From NCBI GenBank assembly GCA_013203755.1, contig JABMPI010000544.1, positions 1 through 5,397 on the forward strand: a DNA stretch of 5,397 nt, written 5' to 3'. Made by a program: the position numbers and the translations under genes. Source of the stretch: Bacteroidota bacterium. Its GTDB lineage: Bacteria; Bacteroidota; Bacteroidia; Bacteroidales; Prolixibacteraceae. This document shows positions 1 to 5,085 of this stretch, piece by piece. The notes below the pieces were generated by a model that ran no database searches, was not told the origin of the DNA, and saw nothing but the letters and a program-made list of their open reading frames with translations. Position 1 is the stretch's first letter; the number at the start of each line of letters is the position of its first letter.

Positions 1-1
1 C

Positions 2-160
2 AATATTGAGGGCTGCCAAAAACTTCAGGTAAGTTTCAAACAAAACAAAGTAACCGCTGGCTGTGTGTACAAAAGCCGCTCGTTCGGCAGCCGTGGTACA
101 ACCCTCACCGAAGCCCTTAACGGGCTGCTAACCCGGATTAAGGAGCCGGCATTTACATAA
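2..160 (+). CDS. 3' end of an unrecognised protein (partial, start lies before the window)
   Basis: An open frame enters from the left edge and ends at TAA (158-160), giving the last 52 residues of a protein. It starts NIEGCQKLQV and ends TRIKEPAFT. The fragment contains no ATG, so the real start lies upstream of the window. It is basic and polar, with a short predicted helix near its end (TLTEALNGLLTRIKE), and has no membrane segment or motif I recognise. Its base composition is closer to the terminase genes than to the AT-rich gene that follows. The frame is short enough that chance openness cannot be excluded, but the amino-acid mix reads like a real C-terminus. An early phage or prophage gene of unknown role is the most that can be said. 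Confidence 0.5.
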   Translation, partial: NIEGCQKLQVSFKQNKVTAGCVYKSRSFGSRGTTLTEALNGLLTRIKEPAFT

Positions 161-244
161 ACTGATTGAGTTTGTTAACCCCTTGATTTAATGTTTTGTG
201 TGTGATTTTTGTTAGTTTTACAGGAAACCTTTAAAACGAACTTT

Positions 245-1126
245 ATGGAAGAGCTAAGTATTGTCAATTCCCTGCTCAAAAATCTCGATCAAAAAAGAAA
301 AAGCCCAATTTTAGGTACAATAATTCTAGTCTGGTGCGCCCACCACTGGGAATTACTTTTTGGACTTGTATTTTTTAATTATGACTCTACATTAGGAATT
401 ACCAATCGCATTGAATGGATAAATTATTATTTCAAGGATATCAAACCTTTTTGGAATTTGGTAGGAATGGCATGTATTGCATTGGGGGTACTAATACTTA
501 CTTACACTTTGATTAGTATTTCGAAAGCAATTACAAGTTTTTTTATGGAAATTGTAAATCCCTGGATTTATTCTCTTTTTAATAGTACCAAATTTATGCT
601 ACGCGAAACACATAACGAATTACTTGAAGAATACGATAAGCTGGCAGCCAAGTTAAATGAGGAGCAAAAAAAGCGATTAGGTTCGGAATCCAATTTAGAA
701 AGAACTGAATCATTGTTAAAAGAAGAAAAAATCGTAAGTACTGATTTACAAAAAAAGTTGGATGAATTGGATAATGCAATTGATGATGCATTGAAAAAAA
801 AGGAAAAAGAGGAGGTTGAAGATGAAACTGATGAAGAGCTAGCTCAAGACATTTTAAATAAGGACATTCAAAACACAAAAACCACTATATCCCAAAAAAT
901 TTACATTAGATTGAGAATGGAAAACAAACTTGAAAAATTTAGAAAATACTTAGGCAAAATATTAAATAACGATCTTTTCTCCGATGACGATGATTTTATT
1001 AAAGATCTATTGATAGGTGGTCTCGTTATTATAAGAGAGACTGGCATGTCCGGTGGTGCATATTATAAACTAACAAAACTGGGAGAAGAAGTACACTCAT
1101 ATGCTATTGATTACAATTTCGAATAA
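245..1126 (+). CDS. Two-pass membrane protein with coiled coil and possible winged-helix C-terminus, unknown function
   Basis: This is a 293-residue protein that I do not recognise as a named family. ATG at 245 is chosen over an in-frame TTG at 209, because the extra 12 residues look non-conserved and ATG is preferred. A basic N-terminus (residues 1-20) precedes hydrophobic segments at about 22-44 and 70-93; the positive-inside rule puts both ends in the cytoplasm. Residues about 120-210 are a charged, Leu/Glu/Lys-rich coiled coil ending in an acidic patch (EEVEDETDEE). The last 75 residues contain GGLVIIRETG followed by YYKLTKLGEEV, which resembles the recognition-helix, wing and terminal-helix pattern of winged helix domains. 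That reading is tentative. The gene is AT-rich (15 G/C in 541-600) next to GC-richer terminase, suggesting separate acquisition. The TTTG at 171-174 has no well-spaced TAnnTTTG partner, so no promoter is called. A membrane-tethered sensor or exclusion factor is possible but unproven. Confidence 0.85.
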   Translation: MEELSIVNSLLKNLDQKRKSPILGTIILVWCAHHWELLFGLVFFNYDSTLGITNRIEWINYYFKDIKPFWNLVGMACIALGVLILTYTLISISKAITSFFMEIVNPWIYSLFNSTKFMLRETHNELLEEYDKLAAKLNEEQKKRLGSESNLERTESLLKEEKIVSTDLQKKLDELDNAIDDALKKKEKEEVEDETDEELAQDILNKDIQNTKTTISQKIYIRLRMENKLEKFRKYLGKILNNDLFSDDDDFIKDLLIGGLVIIRETGMSGGAYYKLTKLGEEVHSYAIDYNFE

Positions 1127-1152
1127 CCTGTCCTTCCATCCCTCCCCCAATA

Positions 1153-1168
1153 GCTGCAAATTAGCAGC
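1153..1168 (+). promoter_or_regulatory. Hairpin abutting the terminase small subunit start
   Basis: GCTGC (1153-1157) and GCAGC (1164-1168) are perfect inverted arms around the 6-base loop AAATTA, and the second arm ends directly at the ATG at 1169. A pyrimidine-rich run (about 1127-1148) lies before it, with no Shine-Dalgarno sequence. In mRNA the stem could limit ribosome access to the start, or act as a weak stop for the upstream transcript. There is no U tract, so a classical terminator is unlikely. Confidence 0.35.
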
Positions 1169-1756
1169 ATGCCACGCAAGCCAGCATTAGACAAATACCA
1201 CGATGTGCTTTTCAAAGATTTCGATGAAATGAAGCACCTGCTTCCAGCTGAACGCCAACAGCTGAAACGGTATCGGTCTGCGTTTTCTCAATCGCTCGAA
1301 AATCCTTCAATCCCCGATGTGGTTCTCCGCGATTTCCTGATGACTGAATTCAATATTAGTTCGACTCAAGCTTACATCGATATCCAAAATGTAAGGATTC
1401 TCCTTGGCAATGTCCGCAATGCCGGAAAAGAGTGGGTGCGTTACCTGGTTAACGAAACCTTGAAAGATGTAATTGAAAAGGCCAAAACAGCCGGCAATAA
1501 AAAGTTAATGGAGTTAATTCTGGCAGCCGATAAATTGGGTAAATATAACCGGCTCGACAAAGAAGATGCACAGGAACTACCCTGGGAAGATATTCTTCCG
1601 CAAACCATCGAGCCAACTTCAGATCCTACGGTTTTGGGCGGAAAAGTTTTGAAAAACAAGGAGGAGGAGATCCGCAAAATGTACATCAAATACAAAGGCG
1701 AAATAGAGATTGAAGATACCGATTACGAAGTGATTGAAAATGACAAACGAGACTAA
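1169..1756 (+). CDS. terS: Probable phage terminase small subunit
   Basis: The 195-residue product most likely recognises phage DNA and recruits the large terminase subunit to start packaging. The call rests on position directly before, and overlapping, a clear large subunit, and on a fitting layout. Residues about 50-80 (VVLRDFLMTEFNISSTQAYI) look like a helix-turn-helix. Residues about 83-128 form long amphipathic helices suited to ring assembly. The tail (160-195) is strongly charged and acidic, as expected for a partner-binding tail. The size suits the family. An in-frame stop at 1151 leaves ATG 1169 as the first plausible start, with no Shine-Dalgarno sequence, which is common in Bacteroidota. 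The last 17 bases overlap the large subunit frame, suggesting translational coupling. Small subunits diverge strongly, so the family assignment is by context rather than by a diagnostic motif. Confidence 0.7.
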   Translation: MPRKPALDKYHDVLFKDFDEMKHLLPAERQQLKRYRSAFSQSLENPSIPDVVLRDFLMTEFNISSTQAYIDIQNVRILLGNVRNAGKEWVRYLVNETLKDVIEKAKTAGNKKLMELILAADKLGKYNRLDKEDAQELPWEDILPQTIEPTSDPTVLGGKVLKNKEEEIRKMYIKYKGEIEIEDTDYEVIENDKRD

Positions 1757-3362
1757 AAAAATATATTTCACCGATCCGCAGCTGGAGTTTCGTTATACCG
1801 CTGCGCATACCAGTTCTATTGTTGCCGGGCGGCGCTTTGGCAAAACACATGGTTTGGCAGCTCCGTGGTTGTTGCGCAATGTGCAGTATATGCCCAAAAG
1901 TTCGGGCGGACTGGTAGGAACTGCATTTCAACGGCTACTTACCCAAACCCTCCCGGGAACTCTCCAGGCTTTAGACGATATGGGCTACAAACGCGACCTG
2001 CATTATTACGTTGGCCATCGTCCGCCAAAGTCTGCCGGTTTTGTAAAACCGGTGCGCGAGCCTGCCCGTTTCGATCATGTTATAAGCTGGTACAACGGTT
2101 CTATCTGGTATCTCATTTCCCAGGATATTCCCGGAACTTCGAACTCCCTCACCCTGCAGTACATTATGGGCGACGAAGCCAAGTTTCTAGATTACGAAAA
2201 ACTAAAGGACGAAACCTTTCCGGCCAATGGTGGATTTAAAGGGCCCTGGGCAAATTGCCCCTGGTTAAACTCCATGTTGTTTATGAGCGACATGCCCACC
2301 ACAAAAAAGGGTAGCTGGTTTCTCAACTTCCGCGAAAAAATGGACCCGGAGTTAATTAACGCCATCCAGTTTCTGGTGAAAGAGATTTACGACCTCAAAC
2401 AAAAACCACAAACCAGCTACACCCAAAAAATGCTGTCGTTTTACCAACGGCGTTTGGCACAGTTCCGGAGCGTGGCGGTTTATTACCGGGAGTGGAGCTC
2501 CATCGAGAACATCGAGCTGCTGGGTAAAAAGTACATTGCCCAAATGAAGCGCGATTTGCCGCCTTTGGTGTTTCAGACCTCAATCCTTTGTATTCGTCCG
2601 GGAAAGCTAAAAGATGGCTTCTATCCAGCCCTCAGCGAACGACATCACCTCTACACAGCGTTCGATAACTCATACCTGCAAAACCTCGATTACGACCTTA
2701 AAAAAGCCGCTGAACAGGATTGCCGTCAGGATGGGGATATCGACCTCGACAAACCCATTAGTGTGGCGTTCGATTACAATGCAAATATTAACTGGTTGGT
2801 GGCCGGACAAAAGGACGGCTTAAAAATGAAGACACTGAAATCGTTCTACGTAAAATACGAACGAAAGCTGCGCGAAGTGGTTGACGATTTCTGCAACTAT
2901 TACCGCTTTCATCACACGCACGAAGTGGTGTATTATTACGACAATACGGCACTGGGATCCAACTACGCCGTGTCGGATGAAGACTTCGCTTCGGTGATTA
3001 CCTCTCAGTTCGAAAAAAACAGCTGGTACGTTACCCGGGTGCACATTGGCAATCCCATAAAACACCACGAAAAATACTTGATGCTAGACCAGGCTTTTAA
3101 AGGACAGAAATACATGTTCATCCAAATTAACCAGGCGAATAACGAACCACTGGTTTTGGCCATGCAGCACACCGGTGTAAAAGTTGGTCCACGTGGTTTC
3201 CAAAAAGACAAGTCTGGCGAAAAGCTCGCCGAAACCGAAGAGGATCTACTCGAACACCGCACCGATGGCACCGATGCTTTCGATACCCTGTTTATTGGTA
3301 TGAATTTTTATAGTTATGAGACGAGCTCGCGTGGTGTTGGTATGGGGGTTGTAAGGGGTTAA
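1740..3362 (+). CDS. terL: Phage terminase large subunit (packaging ATPase and nuclease)
   Basis: The 540-residue protein is the DNA-packaging motor, with an N-terminal ATPase and a C-terminal RNase H-like nuclease that cuts concatemers. Walker A is AGRRFGKTH (residues 29-37, Lys35). Walker B is YIMGDE (141-146, Asp145 and Glu146), and a motif III-like coupling stretch follows at FMSDMPTT (181-188). Candidate metal-binding nuclease acids are Asp345 in SVAFDYNAN, Asp401 in YYYDNTALGSN and Asp512 in TDGTDAFD, with the usual spacing and order. Length is normal and no frameshift is seen. ATG 1740 is preferred to TTG 1734, two codons earlier. The gene overlaps the small subunit by 17 bases. Its stop shares a TTAA with the stop of a convergent gene, and no portal gene follows. 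It is clearly GC-richer than its flanks (35 G/C in 2461-2520). The function is secure; the packaging type (cos, pac or other) cannot be read from this. Confidence 0.93.
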   Translation: MTNETKKIYFTDPQLEFRYTAAHTSSIVAGRRFGKTHGLAAPWLLRNVQYMPKSSGGLVGTAFQRLLTQTLPGTLQALDDMGYKRDLHYYVGHRPPKSAGFVKPVREPARFDHVISWYNGSIWYLISQDIPGTSNSLTLQYIMGDEAKFLDYEKLKDETFPANGGFKGPWANCPWLNSMLFMSDMPTTKKGSWFLNFREKMDPELINAIQFLVKEIYDLKQKPQTSYTQKMLSFYQRRLAQFRSVAVYYREWSSIENIELLGKKYIAQMKRDLPPLVFQTSILCIRPGKLKDGFYPALSERHHLYTAFDNSYLQNLDYDLKKAAEQDCRQDGDIDLDKPISVAFDYNANINWLVAGQKDGLKMKTLKSFYVKYERKLREVVDDFCNYYRFHHTHEVVYYYDNTALGSNYAVSDEDFASVITSQFEKNSWYVTRVHIGNPIKHHEKYLMLDQAFKGQKYMFIQINQANNEPLVLAMQHTGVKVGPRGFQKDKSGEKLAETEEDLLEHRTDGTDAFDTLFIGMNFYSYETSSRGVGMGVVRG

Positions 3363-4153
3363 TTATTTAATGATGTTATTCCACTGATGTCAGTAACAGT
3401 AAACGATATTTTATAGTTTGGTTCAGATCCATTAAATGGGGAGTTTGCAATTCTGAAAATAACATACTCCGTTGTAGTATTCATCATTTGTACTGGCATG
3501 TGATAATGCGGTGGTGATTTGAAATTGCTCTTAGGATATATGACTTTAGGGTTGAAAAAAGAGACTACTGGAGGAATCAAAAACTTTCTAAGGGTATTAC
3601 CCAATGCATCTTTATTTAGGTCATCAAACATTAATGTGTCAATACCATCCTTAGATGTACGAGTGATTTTCGCATCTGTAAATACATGAAATCTAGGATT
3701 AATTTGTATTGATTCTTCCATCGAAGCTATCTGACTTTCAATAGAAGATATGCTTTTATTGTATTCGGTTTTCTCTGAAAGTAAGGATTGTACATCTGAA
3801 CTCATTGCGTCCAACTCTTTTTTATCCATTTCAATAGTTGCATTAAATTCACTCCTTTTGTTTGAAATGTCGGTTTTGAATACAACAAAGCTATCTTGAA
3901 TAGTTTTAAATTCGTCTTTTAATTCTTGTTTAATTTGCTCTTTTGTATTCCATTGCAGGAAACCCACAAGAAATACAGCGAGAGTTCCAATAGCCGCAAA
4001 AAGTTGGAATTTATATTTTAAGTCGAAATATTTTTCACTTTCAATGTCTTTATTGCCTGTTTTTGAAAGTTTCTTAATTTTCCATAGTGATAAAGCATTT
4101 AAGCCCTCAATTACAATTATGATCGCGAATAGAATGATTATCCAATTTTGCAT
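3359..4153 (-). CDS. Two-pass membrane protein with coiled coil and a separate C-terminal domain, unknown function
   Basis: This 264-residue protein belongs to no family I recognise. It has a hydrophobic segment at residues about 4-23, a lysine-rich loop (24-49), a second hydrophobic segment (50-67), and a coiled coil at about 72-150. A C-terminal domain (about 152-264) is rich in aromatic and beta-prone residues, including a PPHYHMPVQ stretch. The lysine-rich loop should be cytoplasmic, placing the coiled coil and C-terminal domain on the outer side of the membrane. ATG at 4153-4151 is preceded by A-rich sequence without a Shine-Dalgarno motif. The gene is AT-rich (18 G/C in 3841-3900), convergent with terminase, and overlaps its stop by 4 bases. 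Direction and composition suggest an independently expressed cargo gene, for example for host-surface change or superinfection exclusion. That function is inferred from architecture and position only. Confidence 0.82.
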   Translation of the reverse strand: MQNWIIILFAIIIVIEGLNALSLWKIKKLSKTGNKDIESEKYFDLKYKFQLFAAIGTLAVFLVGFLQWNTKEQIKQELKDEFKTIQDSFVVFKTDISNKRSEFNATIEMDKKELDAMSSDVQSLLSEKTEYNKSISSIESQIASMEESIQINPRFHVFTDAKITRTSKDGIDTLMFDDLNKDALGNTLRKFLIPPVVSFFNPKVIYPKSNFKSPPHYHMPVQMMNTTTEYVIFRIANSPFNGSEPNYKISFTVTDISGITSLNN

Positions 4154-4165
4154 AGTTTTTTCTTT

Positions 4166-4181
4166 AAAAGTAGAAACTTTT
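4166..4181 (-). promoter_or_regulatory. AT-rich hairpin in the leader of the minus-strand membrane gene
   Basis: Arms AAAAGT (4166-4171) and ACTTTT (4176-4181) enclose the loop AGAA, about 12 bases before the ATG of the minus-strand gene. The stem is weak (one G-C pair per arm), so it may be coincidental. Confidence 0.2.
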
Positions 4182-4294
4182 TGTAAAACTCGACATCAGG
4201 AATTCCTCCAGGCGGCAAAGAGTTGTCAAAAATCAACAAATAAATGCGGTTGAGTGCCGGTGAACCAGGTTAACTAAATTACGGTAGGAATTAA

Positions 4295-4310
4295 TCCGTC
4301 AGCTGACGGA
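4295..4310. repeat. Perfect 16-bp palindrome TCCGTCAGCTGACGGA
   Basis: The sequence equals its own reverse complement across all 16 bases and sits in a locally GC-richer patch (about 4290-4365) within AT-rich DNA. No T tract follows on either strand, so it is not a standard terminator. A dimeric protein-binding site or part of a dispersed intergenic repeat are the two simplest readings. Confidence 0.6.
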
Positions 4311-4340
4311 AGGCACGGAACACCATATCGGCGCGCGAGA

Positions 4341-4355
4341 ATTGCATAAAGCAAT
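4341..4355. repeat. Short hairpin ATTGC-N5-GCAAT
   Basis: Five-base arms at 4341-4345 and 4351-4355 flank the loop ATAAA. It lies 30 bases right of the 16-bp palindrome, and a further inverted repeat, GTTGT-N6-ACAAC, follows at 4364-4379. Three consecutive small hairpins suggest a structured element or repeat unit; each alone is weak. Confidence 0.35.
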
Positions 4356-4363
4356 CCTGCGGA

Positions 4364-4379
4364 GTTGTTACGGTACAAC
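4364..4379. repeat. Short inverted repeat GTTGT-N6-ACAAC
   Basis: Arms are at 4364-4368 and 4375-4379. The right side also provides GTACAACA (4373-4380), the exact reverse complement of TGTTGTAC at 4453-4460. A second, longer-range pairing over about 72 bases is therefore possible. Confidence 0.3.
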
Positions 4380-4456
4380 ATCCAAACCCTTGTTTTTTTC
4401 AGGTCGTTTAAAAGGCTGTCACCTCAAAAAAACTTGCAAAAAAATATCCGCCTGTT

Positions 4457-4466
4457 GTACATGTAC
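4457..4466. repeat. 10-bp palindrome GTACATGTAC
   Basis: This is a perfect palindrome directly before the T6/A7 inverted repeat. It overlaps TGTTGTAC (4453-4460), whose complement lies at 4373-4380. It may be a dimeric protein site. Confidence 0.3.
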
Positions 4467-4467
4467 C

Positions 4468-4495
4468 TTTTTTGTATACTTAAAGATACAAAAAA
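4468..4495. repeat. AT-rich inverted repeat, 10-bp arms, 8-base loop
   Basis: Arm TTTTTTGTAT (4468-4477) pairs perfectly with ATACAAAAAA (4486-4495) around ACTTAAAG. With only one G-C pair per arm the RNA stem would be weak, but T or A runs at both ends would suit a weak bidirectional terminator, a bent-DNA site, or a protein-binding palindrome. Confidence 0.4.
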
Positions 4496-4695
4496 AGCAA
4501 ACAACCCACAAACGCAAAAACCTGTGTTCCTGTATGTTACATACTACCGACTTACTCAAGCTGTGTTCTTTCTTCAGGGGAAAACGCAAATTTATTTTTC
4601 ATCAAAAATGGTAATCGGGGGCTTATTTGTGCCACTGTCAGGCGATTAAAGCCTACGATTTGTTAAACTGCTGATCATCAATACTAATTTAGGTT

Positions 4696-4720
4696 CAAAG
4701 GGGGAAGATTTCCCCCTTTG
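4696..4720. terminator. Strong hairpin, 11-bp perfect stem with GAT triloop
   Basis: Arms CAAAGGGGGAA (4696-4706) and TTCCCCCTTTG (4710-4720) pair without mismatch around GAT. This is the most stable structure in the window and looks like an intrinsic terminator stem, although only TTTG rather than a long U run closes it in either direction. No gene ends next to it: the closest gene to the left is transcribed away, and the next gene to the right starts 365 bases on. It may end an unannotated transcript from within 4300-4690, insulate the right-hand promoter, or be the 3' end of a small RNA. Confidence 0.6.
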
Positions 4721-4749
4721 TCTGTCGGAAGACCCCGCGCCGCCCTGTC

Positions 4750-4775
4750 TGGTAATTGGTAATTACCGATTACCA
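4750..4775. promoter_or_regulatory. 26-bp near-perfect palindrome built from GGTAAT/ATTACC units, candidate operator
   Basis: The core GGTAATTACC (4758-4767) is a perfect palindrome. Outer half-sites GGTAAT (4751-4756) and ATTACC (4769-4774) are symmetric about the same centre, and T4750/A4775 extend it. Only the T4757/G4768 pair breaks the symmetry. CCTGTC (4744-4749) and GACAGG (4789-4794) form a further, slightly off-centre bracket. The nested symmetry fits binding by a dimer or tetramer of a repressor. Confidence 0.5.
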
Positions 4776-4856
4776 AATCACGTAATATGACAGGCTATCT
4801 GGATTGATTATAGATAAGATACACCGTGTGGTGGTTCATAAGTGGGGAAATAAAAA

Positions 4857-4868
4857 TGGTAATTACCA
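4857..4868. promoter_or_regulatory. Second copy of the GGTAATTACC palindrome, candidate operator
   Basis: TGGTAATTACCA is a perfect 12-bp palindrome with the same core as the site at 4758-4767, exactly 100 bases further on. It occupies the place where the -33 element would lie for the -7-like box at 4882-4889, where repressors commonly bind. The half-site GGTAAT also occurs at 4610-4615 and 5047-5052. Confidence 0.5.
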
Positions 4869-4881
4869 AATACAACCTGCA

Positions 4882-4889
4882 TAATTTTG
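4882..4889 (+). promoter_or_regulatory. Candidate Bacteroidota -7 box TAATTTTG
   Basis: This is an exact match to TAnnTTTG. No TTTG lies at the -33 position; the GGTAATTACC palindrome is there instead. If used, transcription would start near 4896 and run through the paired palindromes at 4906-4945 into the deaminase-like gene, giving a leader of about 190 bases. Confidence 0.3.
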
Positions 4890-4905
4890 AAACTTCAACT
4901 CGATT

Positions 4906-4945
4906 GACTATATTATAGTCTCTTTGATGATGATATTATAGTCAT
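4906..4945. promoter_or_regulatory. Paired palindromes sharing ATATTATAGTC, 23 bp apart
   Basis: GACTATA (4906-4912) and TATAGTC (4914-4920) form a perfect odd palindrome about T4913. The unit ATATTATAGTC (4910-4920) recurs at 4933-4943. Around the second centre (T4936) the outer bases ATGA (4927-4930) and TCAT (4942-4945) are again symmetric with two mismatches between. Two similar dyads spaced 23 bp, near two helical turns, fit cooperative binding on one DNA face. Confidence 0.45.
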
Positions 4946-5011
4946 TGTTAATAAGATCAACAAGTGAACAAGCATACAGCGATGATTGTCAGTTAGTTGT
5001 TGAAAACTTTT

Positions 5012-5019
5012 TAGATTTG
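5012..5019 (+). promoter_or_regulatory. Candidate -7 box TAGATTTG before the deaminase-like gene
   Basis: This is an exact match to TAnnTTTG, about 66 bases before the ATG at 5086. The nearest upstream TTG (4986-4988) leaves a 23-base gap, longer than the 19-21 usually expected. It is a plausible proximal promoter but not a strong one. Confidence 0.3.
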
Positions 5020-5085
5020 GGATTTAATATCCATTGAGGAATTAACGGTAATTTGTACATTGTGCAAACCAAAAGCAAAAGCAAT

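Larger units (their letters stand above)
4154..5085. other. Long intergenic region rich in palindromes and homopolymer tracts; no convincing gene
   Basis: The open frames here (for example 4342-4614 and 4365-4649 on the plus strand) translate into Lys/Cys/Phe-rich, low-complexity text and do not look coded. The region holds a run of inverted repeats, described separately, clustered as 4166-4379 near the minus-strand gene, 4457-4496 in the middle, and 4696-4943 toward the deaminase-like gene. On the minus strand TAAATTTG (4594-4587) matches the -7 box TAnnTTTG but has no -33 partner. This could be a divergent regulatory region, a site of structured RNA, or an integration or replication site. 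Confidence 0.6.

Noticed and set aside
112..126. Small hairpin AGCCC-N5-GGGCT as a terminator
   Set aside because: It lies inside the partial left-hand coding frame, more than 30 bases before its stop, and has no T tract.
204..211. GATTTTTG as a -7 promoter box for the first membrane gene
   Set aside because: It mismatches TAnnTTTG at the first base, and the best upstream TTG (183-185) is at an 18-base gap. Too weak to list as a feature.
594..878. 94-residue minus-strand frame across the coiled-coil region
   Set aside because: It is the antisense image of the Glu/Lys-rich coiled coil, giving Phe/Leu/His-rich text. The plus-strand gene is clearly the real one.
1865..2239. 124-residue plus-strand frame inside the large terminase gene
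   Set aside because: It lies wholly within terminase in another frame, and terminase carries complete ATPase motifs there. The alternative translation is Arg/Cys/Pro-rich and looks like a shadow.
4044..4253. 69-residue plus-strand frame opposite the minus-strand membrane gene start
   Set aside because: Mostly antisense to the membrane-segment region of the minus-strand gene, and it shows no recognisable pattern of its own.
4342..4649. Two overlapping plus-strand open frames of 90 and 94 residues
   Set aside because: Both translate to low-complexity Lys/Cys/Phe-rich text created by the A and T tracts, overlap each other in different frames and contain the AT-rich inverted repeat. No domain-like pattern is seen.
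4154..5085. CRISPR array or retron-type element
   Set aside because: No regularly spaced repeats of CRISPR length are present, and no reverse transcriptase gene is in the window. The repeats are short palindromes with operator-like spacing.
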